Origin: Bradyrhizobium betae | GTDB taxonomy: Bacteria; Pseudomonadota; Alphaproteobacteria; Rhizobiales; Xanthobacteraceae | Reading direction: 5' to 3' | Length of the DNA: 64,000 nucleotides | Assembly (NCBI RefSeq): GCF_008932115.1 | Contig: NZ_CP044543.1 | Span: forward strand, 2,170,001 to 2,234,000 | Shown: positions 9,076-16,962 of the stretch, in pieces | Position numbering within the stretch: the stretch's first letter is position 1 | How the letters are laid out: each line of letters begins with the position of its first letter | The notes under the pieces: model-generated | Database searches by the model: none | The model's input: only the letters and a program-made list of their open reading frames with translations | Told to the model about the DNA's origin: nothing | Translations under genes and position numbers: made by a program

Positions 9076-10521
9076 CTATGACGGCTGCGGCGACATGCTG
9101 AACGAGCTGAGCCAATAGTTTCCGCTGCCGGTCGGATCGTGCGCGCCGCCGCCCGGGCAAACACTGGGGCCGGAGCCGAAATGCAGCGCCGAACATTTGG
9201 TGCACCGGCGCCAGCTGTCTTGCGCGTTGGGTAGCCCCAGCACATCGAGGCCAGGTATCGGCGCGAGATCGAGCGCATAGGCACTGCTGGCGGAGCTGTC
9301 GTGCTGACCGCCCGCCGCGCACGAGTTTCGACCCTGATCAAAGAACAGTGCGCTGCACTTCTTGCACCAGCGCCAATCGCCCTGCCTGTTCGCCGCCGGC
9401 TCCACCGGGTCGCAGCGCAGGACATAGTTTGCGCTGGGTTGTTCGTGGACATGCGGCCGCCCATTCGCCGCGGGGCAGACCGACGGTGCACCGGCGAAAT
9501 AGAGGCTGCCGCAGGATGTGCACCACGACCAGGTGTCCTGCTCGGTGCCAACGTAACCGAACGCAATGGCATCAAGTCCCACCAGCGCCGTTCGAGCACC
9601 CTGGAACACTTTGCCGAGGGCGGTGTCGGCGTCCAGGCACGTGTCCCGGAAATTATCCGCCCACGGGACACTGCCCTGACCAAGCACCTGCGGAACTCGC
9701 AGCCAGCCATCGGTCAACGAGTTCGAGAGGTCGTCGGCATCGGCCTGCGCGCCGGACCAGAGCAGATTGCGGCTTGCCCGCATCACCCAGTGCAGTGCGG
9801 CAGCGTAGTCCATGGAAGGATCGTTATTGGCCTTGAACGCGAACAGCCAGGTGTCGAACCATGCGTCATGCAGGCTGTCGATGGTGCAGTACTGCTGGAT
9901 CGGAATGCCGCCCACGTCCGTTACATTGGGATTGTCGTCGCTGAGGTAAGTCAGGTCGGCCAGACGGCCACTGATCAGGCTGTCGAGGCGCGGCGCGATG
10001 TCCCGGACACCGTTCCGCGCGTATGTTCGCATGTCGGCAAGCGCAGCCTGCTTGTCGGATTCGCCGTCGCTGTATTTGGCCCGCTCACGGGGAATGATCG
10101 ATAGATAGAGATGCAGCCCAAGCGAGACGGGAATTCCTCTCACGGCCGTTCTGAGGTCGGCCCCGTTCATCATGATCTGCAACGCGTTTACGTTGTTTTC
10201 CATGTCAGCGATGTATTGGGCAATCGTCCCATGTGTCAGCAGGTCCAAAATCTGGGACTGAGACTCGCCGAACTTGACCGCATTGAAATAGTCAACGTCA
10301 ATAAAGCGCTGCACCGATTGCAATGTGGCGGATGCGTTGACGATCTCTGTTTCGATCTCTTGTTCGCGAAGGGCGGCAGCTATCTCCTGCCGGATCGCCG
10401 CCTCGATGTCGGCGATGGTCAACGGCTCGGTGCCTCCGAATATCTCCTGGAGCTGCTGCCCAAAGCCGACGAGGGTGCTGATCTTCCCGATGACGTTGAC
10501 GAAGCCATCCACGTCGCTCAT
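9076..10521 (-). CDS. Unrecognised protein with three C-terminal Cys/His repeats
   Basis: A 481-residue protein that I do not recognise as a named family. Residues 1-325 look mainly helical, with amphipathic segments, no signal peptide and no long membrane segment. Residues 331-470 hold three tandem repeats of 34-38 residues beginning WSW, WRW and WRR. The ligands are spaced CX2CX11CX5H in repeats 2 (C386, C389, C401, H407) and 3 (C440, C443, C455, H461). Repeat 1 has C334, C337, C349 and H357 or H359. Each repeat ends with an aromatic-Tyr-Leu strand (YVL, YAL, YWL). The spacing suggests a zinc-knuckle-like fold. From memory, similar W-x-W-C-x-x-C repeats occur in uncharacterised proteins of soil actinobacteria and others. 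GGAAGGA precedes the ATG. It sits inside the glycolate oxidase genes behind an AT-rich spacer, hinting at insertion. The helical part loosely recalls domain I of pore-forming toxins, which is speculation. Confidence 0.75.
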   Translation of the reverse strand: MSDVDGFVNVIGKISTLVGFGQQLQEIFGGTEPLTIADIEAAIRQEIAAALREQEIETEIVNASATLQSVQRFIDVDYFNAVKFGESQSQILDLLTHGTIAQYIADMENNVNALQIMMNGADLRTAVRGIPVSLGLHLYLSIIPRERAKYSDGESDKQAALADMRTYARNGVRDIAPRLDSLISGRLADLTYLSDDNPNVTDVGGIPIQQYCTIDSLHDAWFDTWLFAFKANNDPSMDYAAALHWVMRASRNLLWSGAQADADDLSNSLTDGWLRVPQVLGQGSVPWADNFRDTCLDADTALGKVFQGARTALVGLDAIAFGYVGTEQDTWSWCTSCGSLYFAGAPSVCPAANGRPHVHEQPSANYVLRCDPVEPAANRQGDWRWCKKCSALFFDQGRNSCAAGGQHDSSASSAYALDLAPIPGLDVLGLPNAQDSWRRCTKCSALHFGSGPSVCPGGGAHDPTGSGNYWLSSFSMSPQPS

Positions 10522-10589
10522 GCGCGATCCTTCCGCAATGAATCTTCACGCGGCGAGCTCGCGCCTGAAATTGAAATATAATTCTCGCT

Positions 10590-10625
10590 CTATCTTCAAT
10601 AGGCTCAATTACTGGTTGAAGATAG
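10590..10625. promoter_or_regulatory. 10-bp inverted repeat in the AT-rich spacer before the Cys/His-repeat gene
   Basis: CTATCTTCAA (10590-10599) and TTGAAGATAG (10616-10625) are perfect inverted repeats around a 16-base centre. The dyad lies 69-104 bases upstream of the start at 10521 and past the end of glcD. It is not followed by a T run on the minus strand, so an operator is more likely than a glcD terminator. The surrounding 90 bases are much richer in A and T than the rest of the region. Confidence 0.5.
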
Positions 10626-10708
10626 ACACAATCTTTAGTTGACGAATGCCAAATCGTAGCACCCGATGCGGTTTGGCATCGGCCGGACTCGCACTCGAGT
10701 AGTCCGCG

Positions 10709-12202
10709 TCAAAATCGCGGGATATCCGGAAACGCCAGCTTGCCCGCGTGGACATGCATGCGACCGAGCTCGGCGCAGCGGTGCAGGGTCGGAAACACCT
10801 TGCCGGGATTGAGCAGGCCCTGCGCGTCGAAAGCGCATTTCAGCCGCTGCTGCTGGTTCAGGTCGATCTCGCTGAACATCTCCGGCATCAGGTCGCGCTT
10901 CTCGATGCCGACGCCGTGCTCGCCGGTGAGCACGCCGCCGAACTCGACGCAGGCGCGCAGGATGTCGGCGCCGAAGGCCTCGGCGCGCTCGATCTCGCCG
11001 GGCTTGTTGGCATCGTAGAGGATCAGCGGATGCAGATTGCCGTCGCCGGCGTGGAACACGTTGGCGCAGCCGAGCTGGTATTTCTCCGAGAGCTCGCGGA
11101 TGCGCGCCAGCGCCTTCGGCAGCGCGCCGCGCGGGATGGTGCCGTCCATGCAGAGATAGTCGGGCGAGATGCGGCCCACGGCCGGAAACGCGGCCTTGCG
11201 ACCCGCCCAAAACAGATTGCGCTCGGCCTCCGAGGTCGAGATCTGGCAGGTGGTCGAGCCGCAGCCGTTGGCAATCGTCTCGACGCGCGTGATCAGCTCG
11301 TCGACCTCGATCTTGGGACCGTCGAGCTCGATGATGAGCAGCGCCTCGACGTCGAGCGGATAGCCGGCATGGACGAAGGCTTCGGCGGCGTGGATCGCCG
11401 GCTTGTCCATCATCTCCATGCCGCCGGGAATGATGCCGGCGCCGATGATGCGCGCCACGCATTCGCCGGCCGCCTCGACCTCTGCGAAGCCGACCATCAG
11501 CGCGCGCGCCGTCTCGGGCTTCTGCAGGATGCGCACCGTGATCTCGGTGATGACGCCGAGCAGGCCTTCCGAACCGGTGATGACGCCCATCAGGTCATAG
11601 CCCGGGTTCTCCGCCGACTTGCCGCCGATGCGCAGGATCTCGCCGCTCATCAGGACAATCTCGCAACCGAGCACGTTGTTGGTGGTCATGCCGTATTTGA
11701 GGCAGTGCACACCGCCGGAATTCTCCGCGACATTGCCGCCGATCGAGCACGCGATCTGCGAGGACGGATCGGGCGCGTAGTAGAAGCCGGCATGCGCGAC
11801 CGCCTGGCTGATGGCGAGATTGGTGACGCCGGGTTCGGTGACGACGACGCGGTTGTCGAAATCGATTTCGCGGATGCGCTTGAACTTGCCGAGTCCCAGC
11901 AGCACGCCGTCTTCGAGCGGCAGTGCGCCACCCGACAGCGAGGTTCCCGAGCCGCGCGGGACCACCTTGATGCCCTGCGCTGCACAATATTTCAGGACCA
12001 GGGAGACCTGCTCGGTCGTATCGGGCAGCACCACGACCATCGGCGGTTGCCGATAGGCGGTCAGACCGTCGGACTCATAAGCCCGCATCTCGGCGGCGCT
12101 GTCGATCACGCCTTCGCCGGGCACGATTGCGCGCAATGCAGCAATGATCTCCGCGCGGCGCGCAAGCACGGCCTGGTCGCTCGCAGGCATCATGATGGCC
12201 AT
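10709..12202 (-). CDS. glcD: Glycolate oxidase catalytic subunit GlcD
   Basis: A 497-residue FAD-linked oxidase: FAD_binding_4 domain over about residues 55-195 (VPRGSGTSLSGGA, SIGGNVAENSGG) and the FAD-oxidase C domain after residue 230 (FHAGDGNLHPLI, TGEHGVGIEK). This is the full length and motif set of GlcD, which oxidises glycolate, and often D-lactate, to the 2-oxo acid. The start at 12202 has GGAAGGA upstream. It is divergent from cytochrome c at 12457. It is separated from glcEF by two unrelated genes over 2.2 kb, which is unusual because glcDEF is normally contiguous. Confidence 0.94.
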   Translation of the reverse strand: MAIMMPASDQAVLARRAEIIAALRAIVPGEGVIDSAAEMRAYESDGLTAYRQPPMVVVLPDTTEQVSLVLKYCAAQGIKVVPRGSGTSLSGGALPLEDGVLLGLGKFKRIREIDFDNRVVVTEPGVTNLAISQAVAHAGFYYAPDPSSQIACSIGGNVAENSGGVHCLKYGMTTNNVLGCEIVLMSGEILRIGGKSAENPGYDLMGVITGSEGLLGVITEITVRILQKPETARALMVGFAEVEAAGECVARIIGAGIIPGGMEMMDKPAIHAAEAFVHAGYPLDVEALLIIELDGPKIEVDELITRVETIANGCGSTTCQISTSEAERNLFWAGRKAAFPAVGRISPDYLCMDGTIPRGALPKALARIRELSEKYQLGCANVFHAGDGNLHPLILYDANKPGEIERAEAFGADILRACVEFGGVLTGEHGVGIEKRDLMPEMFSEIDLNQQQRLKCAFDAQGLLNPGKVFPTLHRCAELGRMHVHAGKLAFPDIPRF

Positions 12203-12456
12203 GGCAATATCCTTCCGACTCGCGGCGTGCGCTCGAATTGTCGCGGCAAATCAACCACGTCCGCGGTGGTTTGGGTAGGCCATCCGAAAGTCGGAGCGAC
12301 GATCTCGGCCAAGTTCGCTCTGGGACAAGTAGGAAATCGTGAAACCTGTCATCGTTTCATGGCTTGTCCAAGCCGGGCGGGCCTGCCAAAACCGGCAGGT
12401 TCGACGACTGCCGACCAGATAAACGCCCCCACCGGGAAAGAGACGAAGAGCACCCT

Positions 12457-12852
12457 ATGAAAAAATCGACTTTTGGCGCGCTGATGATCCTCACCGTCAC
12501 TGCCACAGCGTCCGCCGCGATGGCGCAGGATGTTGCCGCCGGCAAGACGTCGTTCAACAAATGCCTCGCCTGCCACGCGATCGGCGAAGGCGCCAAGAAC
12601 AAGGTCGGCCCCGAGCTCAACGGCCTCAATGGCCGCAAGTCGGGCACCGCGCCGGACTACAACTACTCGGATGCGAACAAGAATTCCGGCATCACCTGGA
12701 ATGAGGCGCTGTTCAAGGAATACATCAAGGACCCCAAGGCCAAGATCCCCGGCACCAAGATGGCATTCGCCGGCATCAAGAACGAGACCGAGATCAACAA
12801 TCTCTGGTCCTACGTTTCGCAGTTCGACAAGGACGGCAAGATCAAGCAGTAA
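12457..12852 (+). CDS. Periplasmic class I cytochrome c (c550/c2 type)
   Basis: A 131-residue precursor with a signal peptide (cleavage likely after A23, AMA/QD). The heme motif is C36-L-A-C39-H40 and the probable axial methionine is M102 in GTKMAF. Length and layout match soluble cytochrome c2/c550 proteins that carry electrons between the bc1 complex and oxidases. It may be the cycA-type c550 of Bradyrhizobium, but I cannot separate it from paralogues. The start at 12457 gives the signal peptide; the longer frame upstream is not needed. Divergent from glcD and convergent with the hydrolase at 12871. Confidence 0.92.
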   Translation: MKKSTFGALMILTVTATASAAMAQDVAAGKTSFNKCLACHAIGEGAKNKVGPELNGLNGRKSGTAPDYNYSDANKNSGITWNEALFKEYIKDPKAKIPGTKMAFAGIKNETEINNLWSYVSQFDKDGKIKQ

Positions 12853-12862
12853 GATCGCGAAT

Positions 12863-12886
12863 GGCGGCCGCTATCTGGCGGCCGCC
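12863..12886. terminator. Hairpin between convergent cytochrome c and hydrolase genes
   Basis: A 9-bp perfect GC-rich stem (GGCGGCCGC, 12863-12871, with 12878-12886; 6-base loop) lies 10 bases after the cytochrome stop and overlaps the last codons of the hydrolase. No T run follows, so it may stabilise or weakly terminate both transcripts. Confidence 0.45.
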
Positions 12887-13854
12887 TCCACCGGGACGAC
12901 CCTGCCGATCATCGCCTCGATCTCCATCTTCACGAGATCGGGCACGGCATTCTGCACCATGTGGCCGAGATCCGGCAGCACGATCAGCTTTGCATTCGGC
13001 ACCATGGCTGCGAACGGACGCGCGTGGATGTCGGTGGACACCGTCTTGTCGGGCTCCCCGGCGATGATCGTGACCGGCGCCACGATCCCGGCATAGCGCG
13101 GAGCTTGCGCGGCGACCGCGTCCTTCAGCGTCACCAGATCATAGGCATTGGCGAGGAACTCGCGCGGGCGAAGCAGCAGCGGCGTCGCAGAGTCCTTCAC
13201 GAAACCGTCCGGCATGGTTTGCGGCAGGAAGACATTGCGCGCGCCGGCTTCGACAACGAAATAGCCGAGCGGCAGCGTGATCGTGTAGGCGAGCAGCGGG
13301 CCGATCAATGGCGTCGCGATGATCTCGTTGTAGTGCCCGACGCCGCCGCACCAGGGATGGGTGACCGGCGCGAGCATCACCAGACCGGCGACGCGGCCGG
13401 GATGATCGAGCGCAATCCGCGTGCCGAGCGCACCACTCCAGGAATGCACCACGAAGACCGCGCGATCGATCCCGAGCTTGCCGAGCGCCTCATCGACCAT
13501 CCGCGCCTGGATGTCCGGCGTCGAATCCTGCCGCCGTGCGCGCGTGCTCCAGCCGTGGCCGGGACGGTCGATCAGGATGACGCGATGGTCCCTGGCGAGG
13601 AGGTCGCCGAGGGGGCGCCGCATCGCTTCGAGATTGGAGCTCGCGCCATGCAGCATCACGATCGGCACGCCCGAATCGCGCGGACCGATATCGACGACGT
13701 GAAGCGTCGCGCCATCGACCTCGATCATCCGGCCCTGAGGCGGATGGACGCGTTGCACGGCGACGATTCCGGCCTGCGTGAGCAGCGCCAGCAGGGCCAG
13801 CGCCGTCACGACTGAGATCAAGATCATGGAGAGGGTCCGGGAAATCCTGGGCAC
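12871..13854 (-). CDS. Alpha/beta hydrolase with N-terminal membrane anchor
   Basis: A serine hydrolase of about 327 residues with one hydrophobic N-terminal segment (ILISVVTALALLALLTQAGIV), then an alpha/beta-hydrolase fold: oxyanion-loop MLHGASSN, DRPGHGWS, the nucleophile elbow VVHSWSGA, the acid AGEPDKTV and the C-terminal histidine in DLGHMVQ. The elbow has Val and Ser where glycines are usual (VHSWS for GHSWG), though the nucleophile is kept. The start is uncertain: GTG at 13854, ATG at 13827 or ATG at 13944 are all in frame and none has a good ribosome binding site. The substrate is unknown. Confidence 0.85.
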   Translation of the reverse strand: MPRISRTLSMILISVVTALALLALLTQAGIVAVQRVHPPQGRMIEVDGATLHVVDIGPRDSGVPIVMLHGASSNLEAMRRPLGDLLARDHRVILIDRPGHGWSTRARRQDSTPDIQARMVDEALGKLGIDRAVFVVHSWSGALGTRIALDHPGRVAGLVMLAPVTHPWCGGVGHYNEIIATPLIGPLLAYTITLPLGYFVVEAGARNVFLPQTMPDGFVKDSATPLLLRPREFLANAYDLVTLKDAVAAQAPRYAGIVAPVTIIAGEPDKTVSTDIHARPFAAMVPNAKLIVLPDLGHMVQNAVPDLVKMEIEAMIGRVVPVEAAAR

Positions 13855-14158
13855 ATTGCAGTTACGGGTCTCGCAGGAGGCGGTTTCGCGCAAGCGGGGC
13901 TCGGCACTTTCACCGGAAACAGGCCGGGCTGTGGATATGTGCATAATTGCCGAACTAAAAACTCAATAGAATCAATGATGCTCGTGAGTGACCCGCAAGC
14001 CCCGGACCAGCTTCATGCAGCCGTCATCGCGGTTTCCTTATAATCGCCACGGTCGGTTCCGCCATTTAGACGCGGATGGGCGCCGGTCCTCCTCGCAACC
14101 CCAGGGGATGCGGGACAAGCCGGCAGGATTTGTCCTGGTTTGAACCGGAGAATTTTCG
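13855..14158. other. Gene-free divergent spacer
   Basis: About 300 bases between the hydrolase and the small gene at 14159. The first 90 bases may be coding if the hydrolase starts at 13944. A TATAAT occurs at 14039-14044 but lacks a matching -35 box. Nothing else supported. Confidence 0.4.
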
Positions 14159-14341
14159 ATGAGCTTGAGATCGGAAGATACTGCGATCGACGAGATCGTG
14201 GCAAGCTGCAACGGCGACCTGCGCGGTGCCGTCCGGGCGCTGCTCCTGATCAACGAGCATCTCGAGGCGGAACTTGCGAAGGCTTACGCGGCGGCCGCCG
14301 ATCAGGGCCTGGCCGAACGCGGCGGCAGCGTCCTGCATTGA
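14159..14341 (+). CDS. Small conserved-looking protein, 60 residues
   Basis: A 60-residue acidic, mainly helical protein with Ala/Leu-rich C-terminal half (AVRALLLINEHLEAELAKAY) and one Cys. I do not recognise a family. The ATG has GGAG eight bases upstream and codon use fits the neighbourhood, so I think it is real. It is convergent with the small secreted protein at 14357, with only 15 bases between the stops. Confidence 0.65.
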   Translation: MSLRSEDTAIDEIVASCNGDLRGAVRALLLINEHLEAELAKAYAAAADQGLAERGGSVLH

Positions 14342-14356
14342 CGTGACGGCAGCGAC

Positions 14357-14617
14357 CTAGTTGGCGCTGTCCTCGGCCTTGTCCTCGTCGGGGGTGACGG
14401 CGGGGCAGACGCGAATCGTCGAGCGAGCAAGCTTGGCGTCGGCCATGGATTTGTAGGGGCCGTCACCGAACCAGATGTCGCCGATGATCACGGGATTGCT
14501 GGTCACGATGTTGCACTTGCCGGTGGCGCGGTTGCCGACCACCCAGAACAGTCCGTCGGCGAGGCTCATCGTCCCCGACGCGAGCAGCAAGCTACCCGCA
14601 AAGATCAAACGCTTCAT
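14357..14617 (-). CDS. Small secreted protein, 86 residues
   Basis: An 86-residue precursor with a clear signal peptide (MKRLIFAGSLLLASGTMSLA). The mature part has two cysteines (about C35 and C71) that could form one disulphide, an aromatic stretch FWVVGNRATGKC and an acidic tail. AGGAG lies 8 bases before the start. No named family recognised; short periplasmic proteins like this are common in Bradyrhizobium. Confidence 0.75.
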   Translation of the reverse strand: MKRLIFAGSLLLASGTMSLADGLFWVVGNRATGKCNIVTSNPVIIGDIWFGDGPYKSMADAKLARSTIRVCPAVTPDEDKAEDSAN

Positions 14618-14741
14618 GGCTTTGCTCCTGCAATGCAGGTAGGCCTGCGGCAGCCTTCACAATAGTCCTCGGGACGCTGCGCCTGCGATCGTGGTTAATC
14701 CACAGACGCCGCGTTCACTCAAGAAATGGTCGAGTTCTCGG

Positions 14742-15383
14742 CTAGATGTCGCGGCCTTCGACCTTCTCGGTCAGGGACTTGACCTGATCGGGGATCTTGT
14801 CGAGGTGCGGATTGACGGCGAGCGCCTTGCGGTAGGCCTCGAGCGCGCGCTTCTCGTCCCCGACTTCCTGCATGATCATGCCGAGCCCCGCGAGCGCGCC
14901 GAAATGGCGGGGCTCGCGGATCAGCACCTCGCGGATGTCGGCGAGCGAACGGGTATAGTCGTTCTGCATATAGTAGAGCGTAGCGCGCCGGTTCCAGGCC
15001 TCGATGTAGTCGGGCCTGAGCTTGATGACCGAATCCAGCAGCTTGATCGCCACATCGATCTTCTGCGCATCGACCGCGGTCTTGGCCCGCGCCATCAGCA
15101 GCGATGCGGTATCGCTCGGGGTCTGGATCCAGATCGCCCAGATCCGCGCCTCGACATGCTTGGCGCTGGCCTCGTCCGGCGCGGCCTTCAGCGCACCGAA
15201 CAGGAAATCGATATTCTTGTTGCGGTCGACCTTGGGCAGCTTGGCCGGCGCTTCAGGAAGCTTCTTCTGCTGCTTGCCGGGCGGGGCCGGCTGAACAGTC
15301 TGCGCCAAGGCCGGAGCAAGGCCGGCGGTCCCCAACACAAGGGTCAAACACAAGGTGCGCGCGAAGCGGAATCTCACTGCCAT
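14742..15383 (-). CDS. Secreted tetratricopeptide-repeat protein
   Basis: A 213-residue protein with a signal peptide ending ALAQ, a Pro/Lys-rich linker and then about three or four TPR units (DYIEAWNRRATLYYMQNDYT and HFGALAGLGMIMQEVGDEKRA are typical helix pairs). TPR domains mediate protein-protein contacts; the partner is unknown and a periplasmic location is expected. No strong ribosome binding site is visible before the start at 15383. It follows rpmJ on the same strand after a hairpin. Confidence 0.8.
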   Translation of the reverse strand: MAVRFRFARTLCLTLVLGTAGLAPALAQTVQPAPPGKQQKKLPEAPAKLPKVDRNKNIDFLFGALKAAPDEASAKHVEARIWAIWIQTPSDTASLLMARAKTAVDAQKIDVAIKLLDSVIKLRPDYIEAWNRRATLYYMQNDYTRSLADIREVLIREPRHFGALAGLGMIMQEVGDEKRALEAYRKALAVNPHLDKIPDQVKSLTEKVEGRDI

Positions 15384-15405
15384 GGCGAAAGTCTAAACGC
15401 GTAAA

Positions 15406-15430
15406 GCCGCCCTTGCAAAGCAAAGGCGGC
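15406..15430 (-). terminator. Hairpin downstream of rpmJ
   Basis: An 11-bp stem with one mismatch (15406-15416 with 15420-15430, loop AAA). On the minus strand it is followed by TTTACGCGTTTAG. It is well placed to terminate rpmJ before the TPR gene. Confidence 0.5.
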
Positions 15431-15503
15431 GTCAAACTCGTGTGAGGCCGTGGTCTTGCGGGGCGCAGAGGCGCCGGCAGCGCAGAGATCAGCCGCCCAA
15501 AGC

Positions 15504-15629
15504 TCAGCCCTGGCGAGCCTTGAAGCGGCGCTGCACCTTGTTGATCACATAGACCCGGCCCTTGCGGCGGACCAGGCGGTTGGCGCGATGGCGACCGCGC
15601 AGCGACTTCAACGAGTTACGGACCTTCAT
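15504..15629 (-). CDS. rpmJ: 50S ribosomal protein L36, cysteine-free type
   Basis: The 41-residue translation starts [20 protein letters not shown] and ends RRFKARQG, which is the alphaproteobacterial form of L36. The protein binds 23S rRNA in the large subunit. It has none of the three Cys and one His that bind zinc in the other L36 class, so this is the C-minus, zinc-independent form. AGGA lies seven bases or so before the ATG. It stands alone rather than in the spc operon, as is usual in this group. Easily missed because of its length. Confidence 0.95.
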   Translation of the reverse strand: MKVRNSLKSLRGRHRANRLVRRKGRVYVINKVQRRFKARQG

Positions 15630-15916
15630 GGCAGAATCCTGAACGTTCGAAAGGCCGTGTTCGGCACACCCGTTTCGGCACGCGCGAATGTGGCAAAATG
15701 AGATTTAACCCGCTGGCGGACAACCGCCCGGGACGGGGCGGTTCTTAAGGCATGGCGGGAGGTGATGTCAATGTTAACTGCCCCGTTCCGGGCCAGCAAA
15801 TTTCTTCAAAACAACCCCATGCACAGTAGAACCGGCCGGATCGGCCCGATTTGCCTCACCTGAGGTCAGGCATGGCAAAGACTTTTCCTGCTTGCGGTTT
15901 TGCCGCCCCCGATGCC

Positions 15917-15953
15917 TTGCCAAATTCGTTATATCATATAATCAATTTGGCAA
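15917..15953. promoter_or_regulatory. 37-bp palindrome, probable operator of the amidohydrolase gene
   Basis: The arms TTGCCAAATT (15917-15926) and AATTTGGCAA (15944-15953) flank a central 13-base palindrome TTATATCATATAA (15929-15941). Only the two bases on each side between arm and core do not pair. All parts share one centre at 15935. It ends 18 bases before the start codon at 15972, so it overlaps the promoter or the transcription start. The core resembles sites of GntR-type repressors, but no regulator gene is adjacent. Confidence 0.75.
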
Positions 15954-15971
15954 CCGGTCGGGAGGAAACCA

Positions 15972-16856
15972 ATGCCGAAGCTCAAGCTGCCGAATATCGA
16001 CGATGTCGTCGCCATCGACATCCATACCCATGCCGAGGAGCCCTGCGGCTGCCATCCCGACGACGGCTATGACGATTTCCAGGCGCAGATGGCCGACTAT
16101 TTCAAGTCGCCGAACAAGCATCCGCCGACCGTGCCGGAGACCGCGGCCTACTACCGCTCCAAGAACATCGCCGCGGTGATCTTCCCGGTCGATGCCGAGC
16201 GCGAGACCGGCTTCCGCCGCTACAACAATTACGAGATGATCGAGGCCGCCTCCGACCATCTCGACGTCCTGATCCCCTTCGTCTCGATCGACCCGCACAA
16301 GGGCAAGCTCGGCGCACGCGAGGCGCGCAAGCTGATCGAGGAATACGGCGTCCGCGGCTTCAAATTCCACCCGACCATGCAGGGCTTCTACGCCAACGAC
16401 CGCATGGCCTACCCGCTCTACGAAGAGATCAACAATGGCGGCGCGATCGCGCTGTTCCACACCGGCCAGACCGGCGTCGGCTCGGGCATGCCCGGCGGCA
16501 TGGGGATGCGGCTGAAATATTCCAACCCGATGTACATGGACGACGTCGCGGCGGATTTCCCCGACCTCAAGATCATCCTCGCCCACCCCTCCTTCCCCTG
16601 GCAGGAAGAAGCGCTGTCGGTCGCGACCCACAAGCCGAACGTCTATATCGACCTCTCGGGCTGGTCGCCGAAATATTTCCCGCCGATCCTGGTGCGCTAC
16701 ATCAACTCGATCCTGCAGGACAAGATGCTGTTCGGCTCCGACTGGCCGGTGATCACGCCGGACCGCTGGCTGGCGGATTTCGCCAAGATCGAGATCCGCG
16801 ACGAGATCCGACCGAAGGTGCTGAAGGCCAACGCAAGGAAGCTGCTGGGGATCTAG
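15972..16856 (+). CDS. Amidohydrolase 2 (ACMSD-type) family protein
   Basis: A 294-residue metal-dependent hydrolase or decarboxylase of the amidohydrolase-related superfamily (PF04909 type). Visible metal and catalytic signatures: H18-T-H20 in DIHTHAE, FKFHPT in the middle, ALFHTGQTG, LAHPSFPW and the C-terminal FGSDWPV aspartate. Relatives include ACMSD, gamma-resorcylate decarboxylase and 4-oxalomesaconate-type enzymes, so a role in aromatic or 2-oxo acid catabolism is possible. GGAGG precedes the ATG, and a long palindrome covers the promoter. Monocistronic, so its pathway cannot be told from neighbours. Confidence 0.85.
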   Translation: MPKLKLPNIDDVVAIDIHTHAEEPCGCHPDDGYDDFQAQMADYFKSPNKHPPTVPETAAYYRSKNIAAVIFPVDAERETGFRRYNNYEMIEAASDHLDVLIPFVSIDPHKGKLGAREARKLIEEYGVRGFKFHPTMQGFYANDRMAYPLYEEINNGGAIALFHTGQTGVGSGMPGGMGMRLKYSNPMYMDDVAADFPDLKIILAHPSFPWQEEALSVATHKPNVYIDLSGWSPKYFPPILVRYINSILQDKMLFGSDWPVITPDRWLADFAKIEIRDEIRPKVLKANARKLLGI

Positions 16857-16919
16857 CGCGGACGCTGAGGCGGCCCGTGGCGTTGCAGAGCAACGCTTGA
16901 GCCACCGAAGGCAAGCCAA

Positions 16920-16943
16920 GGAGACCGCCCGGCGGCGGTCTCC
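16920..16943 (-). terminator. Hairpin terminator of the coiled-coil protein gene
   Basis: A 10-bp perfect stem (16920-16929 with 16934-16943, loop CGGC), 19 bases past the stop at 16963 on the minus strand, followed there by TTGGCTTGCCTTC. It lies between convergent genes and may serve both. Confidence 0.55.
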
Positions 16944-16962
16944 GGAAGTTCACCGCGCCTGA

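Noticed and set aside
9076-10050. Idea that the N-terminal part of the Cys/His-repeat protein is a delta-endotoxin domain
   Set aside because: Only a loose impression of amphipathic helices; no diagnostic motif, so not claimed as a function.
14039-14044. TATAAT in the spacer before the 60-residue gene
   Set aside because: No acceptable -35 element lies 16-19 bases upstream, so it is not claimed as a promoter.
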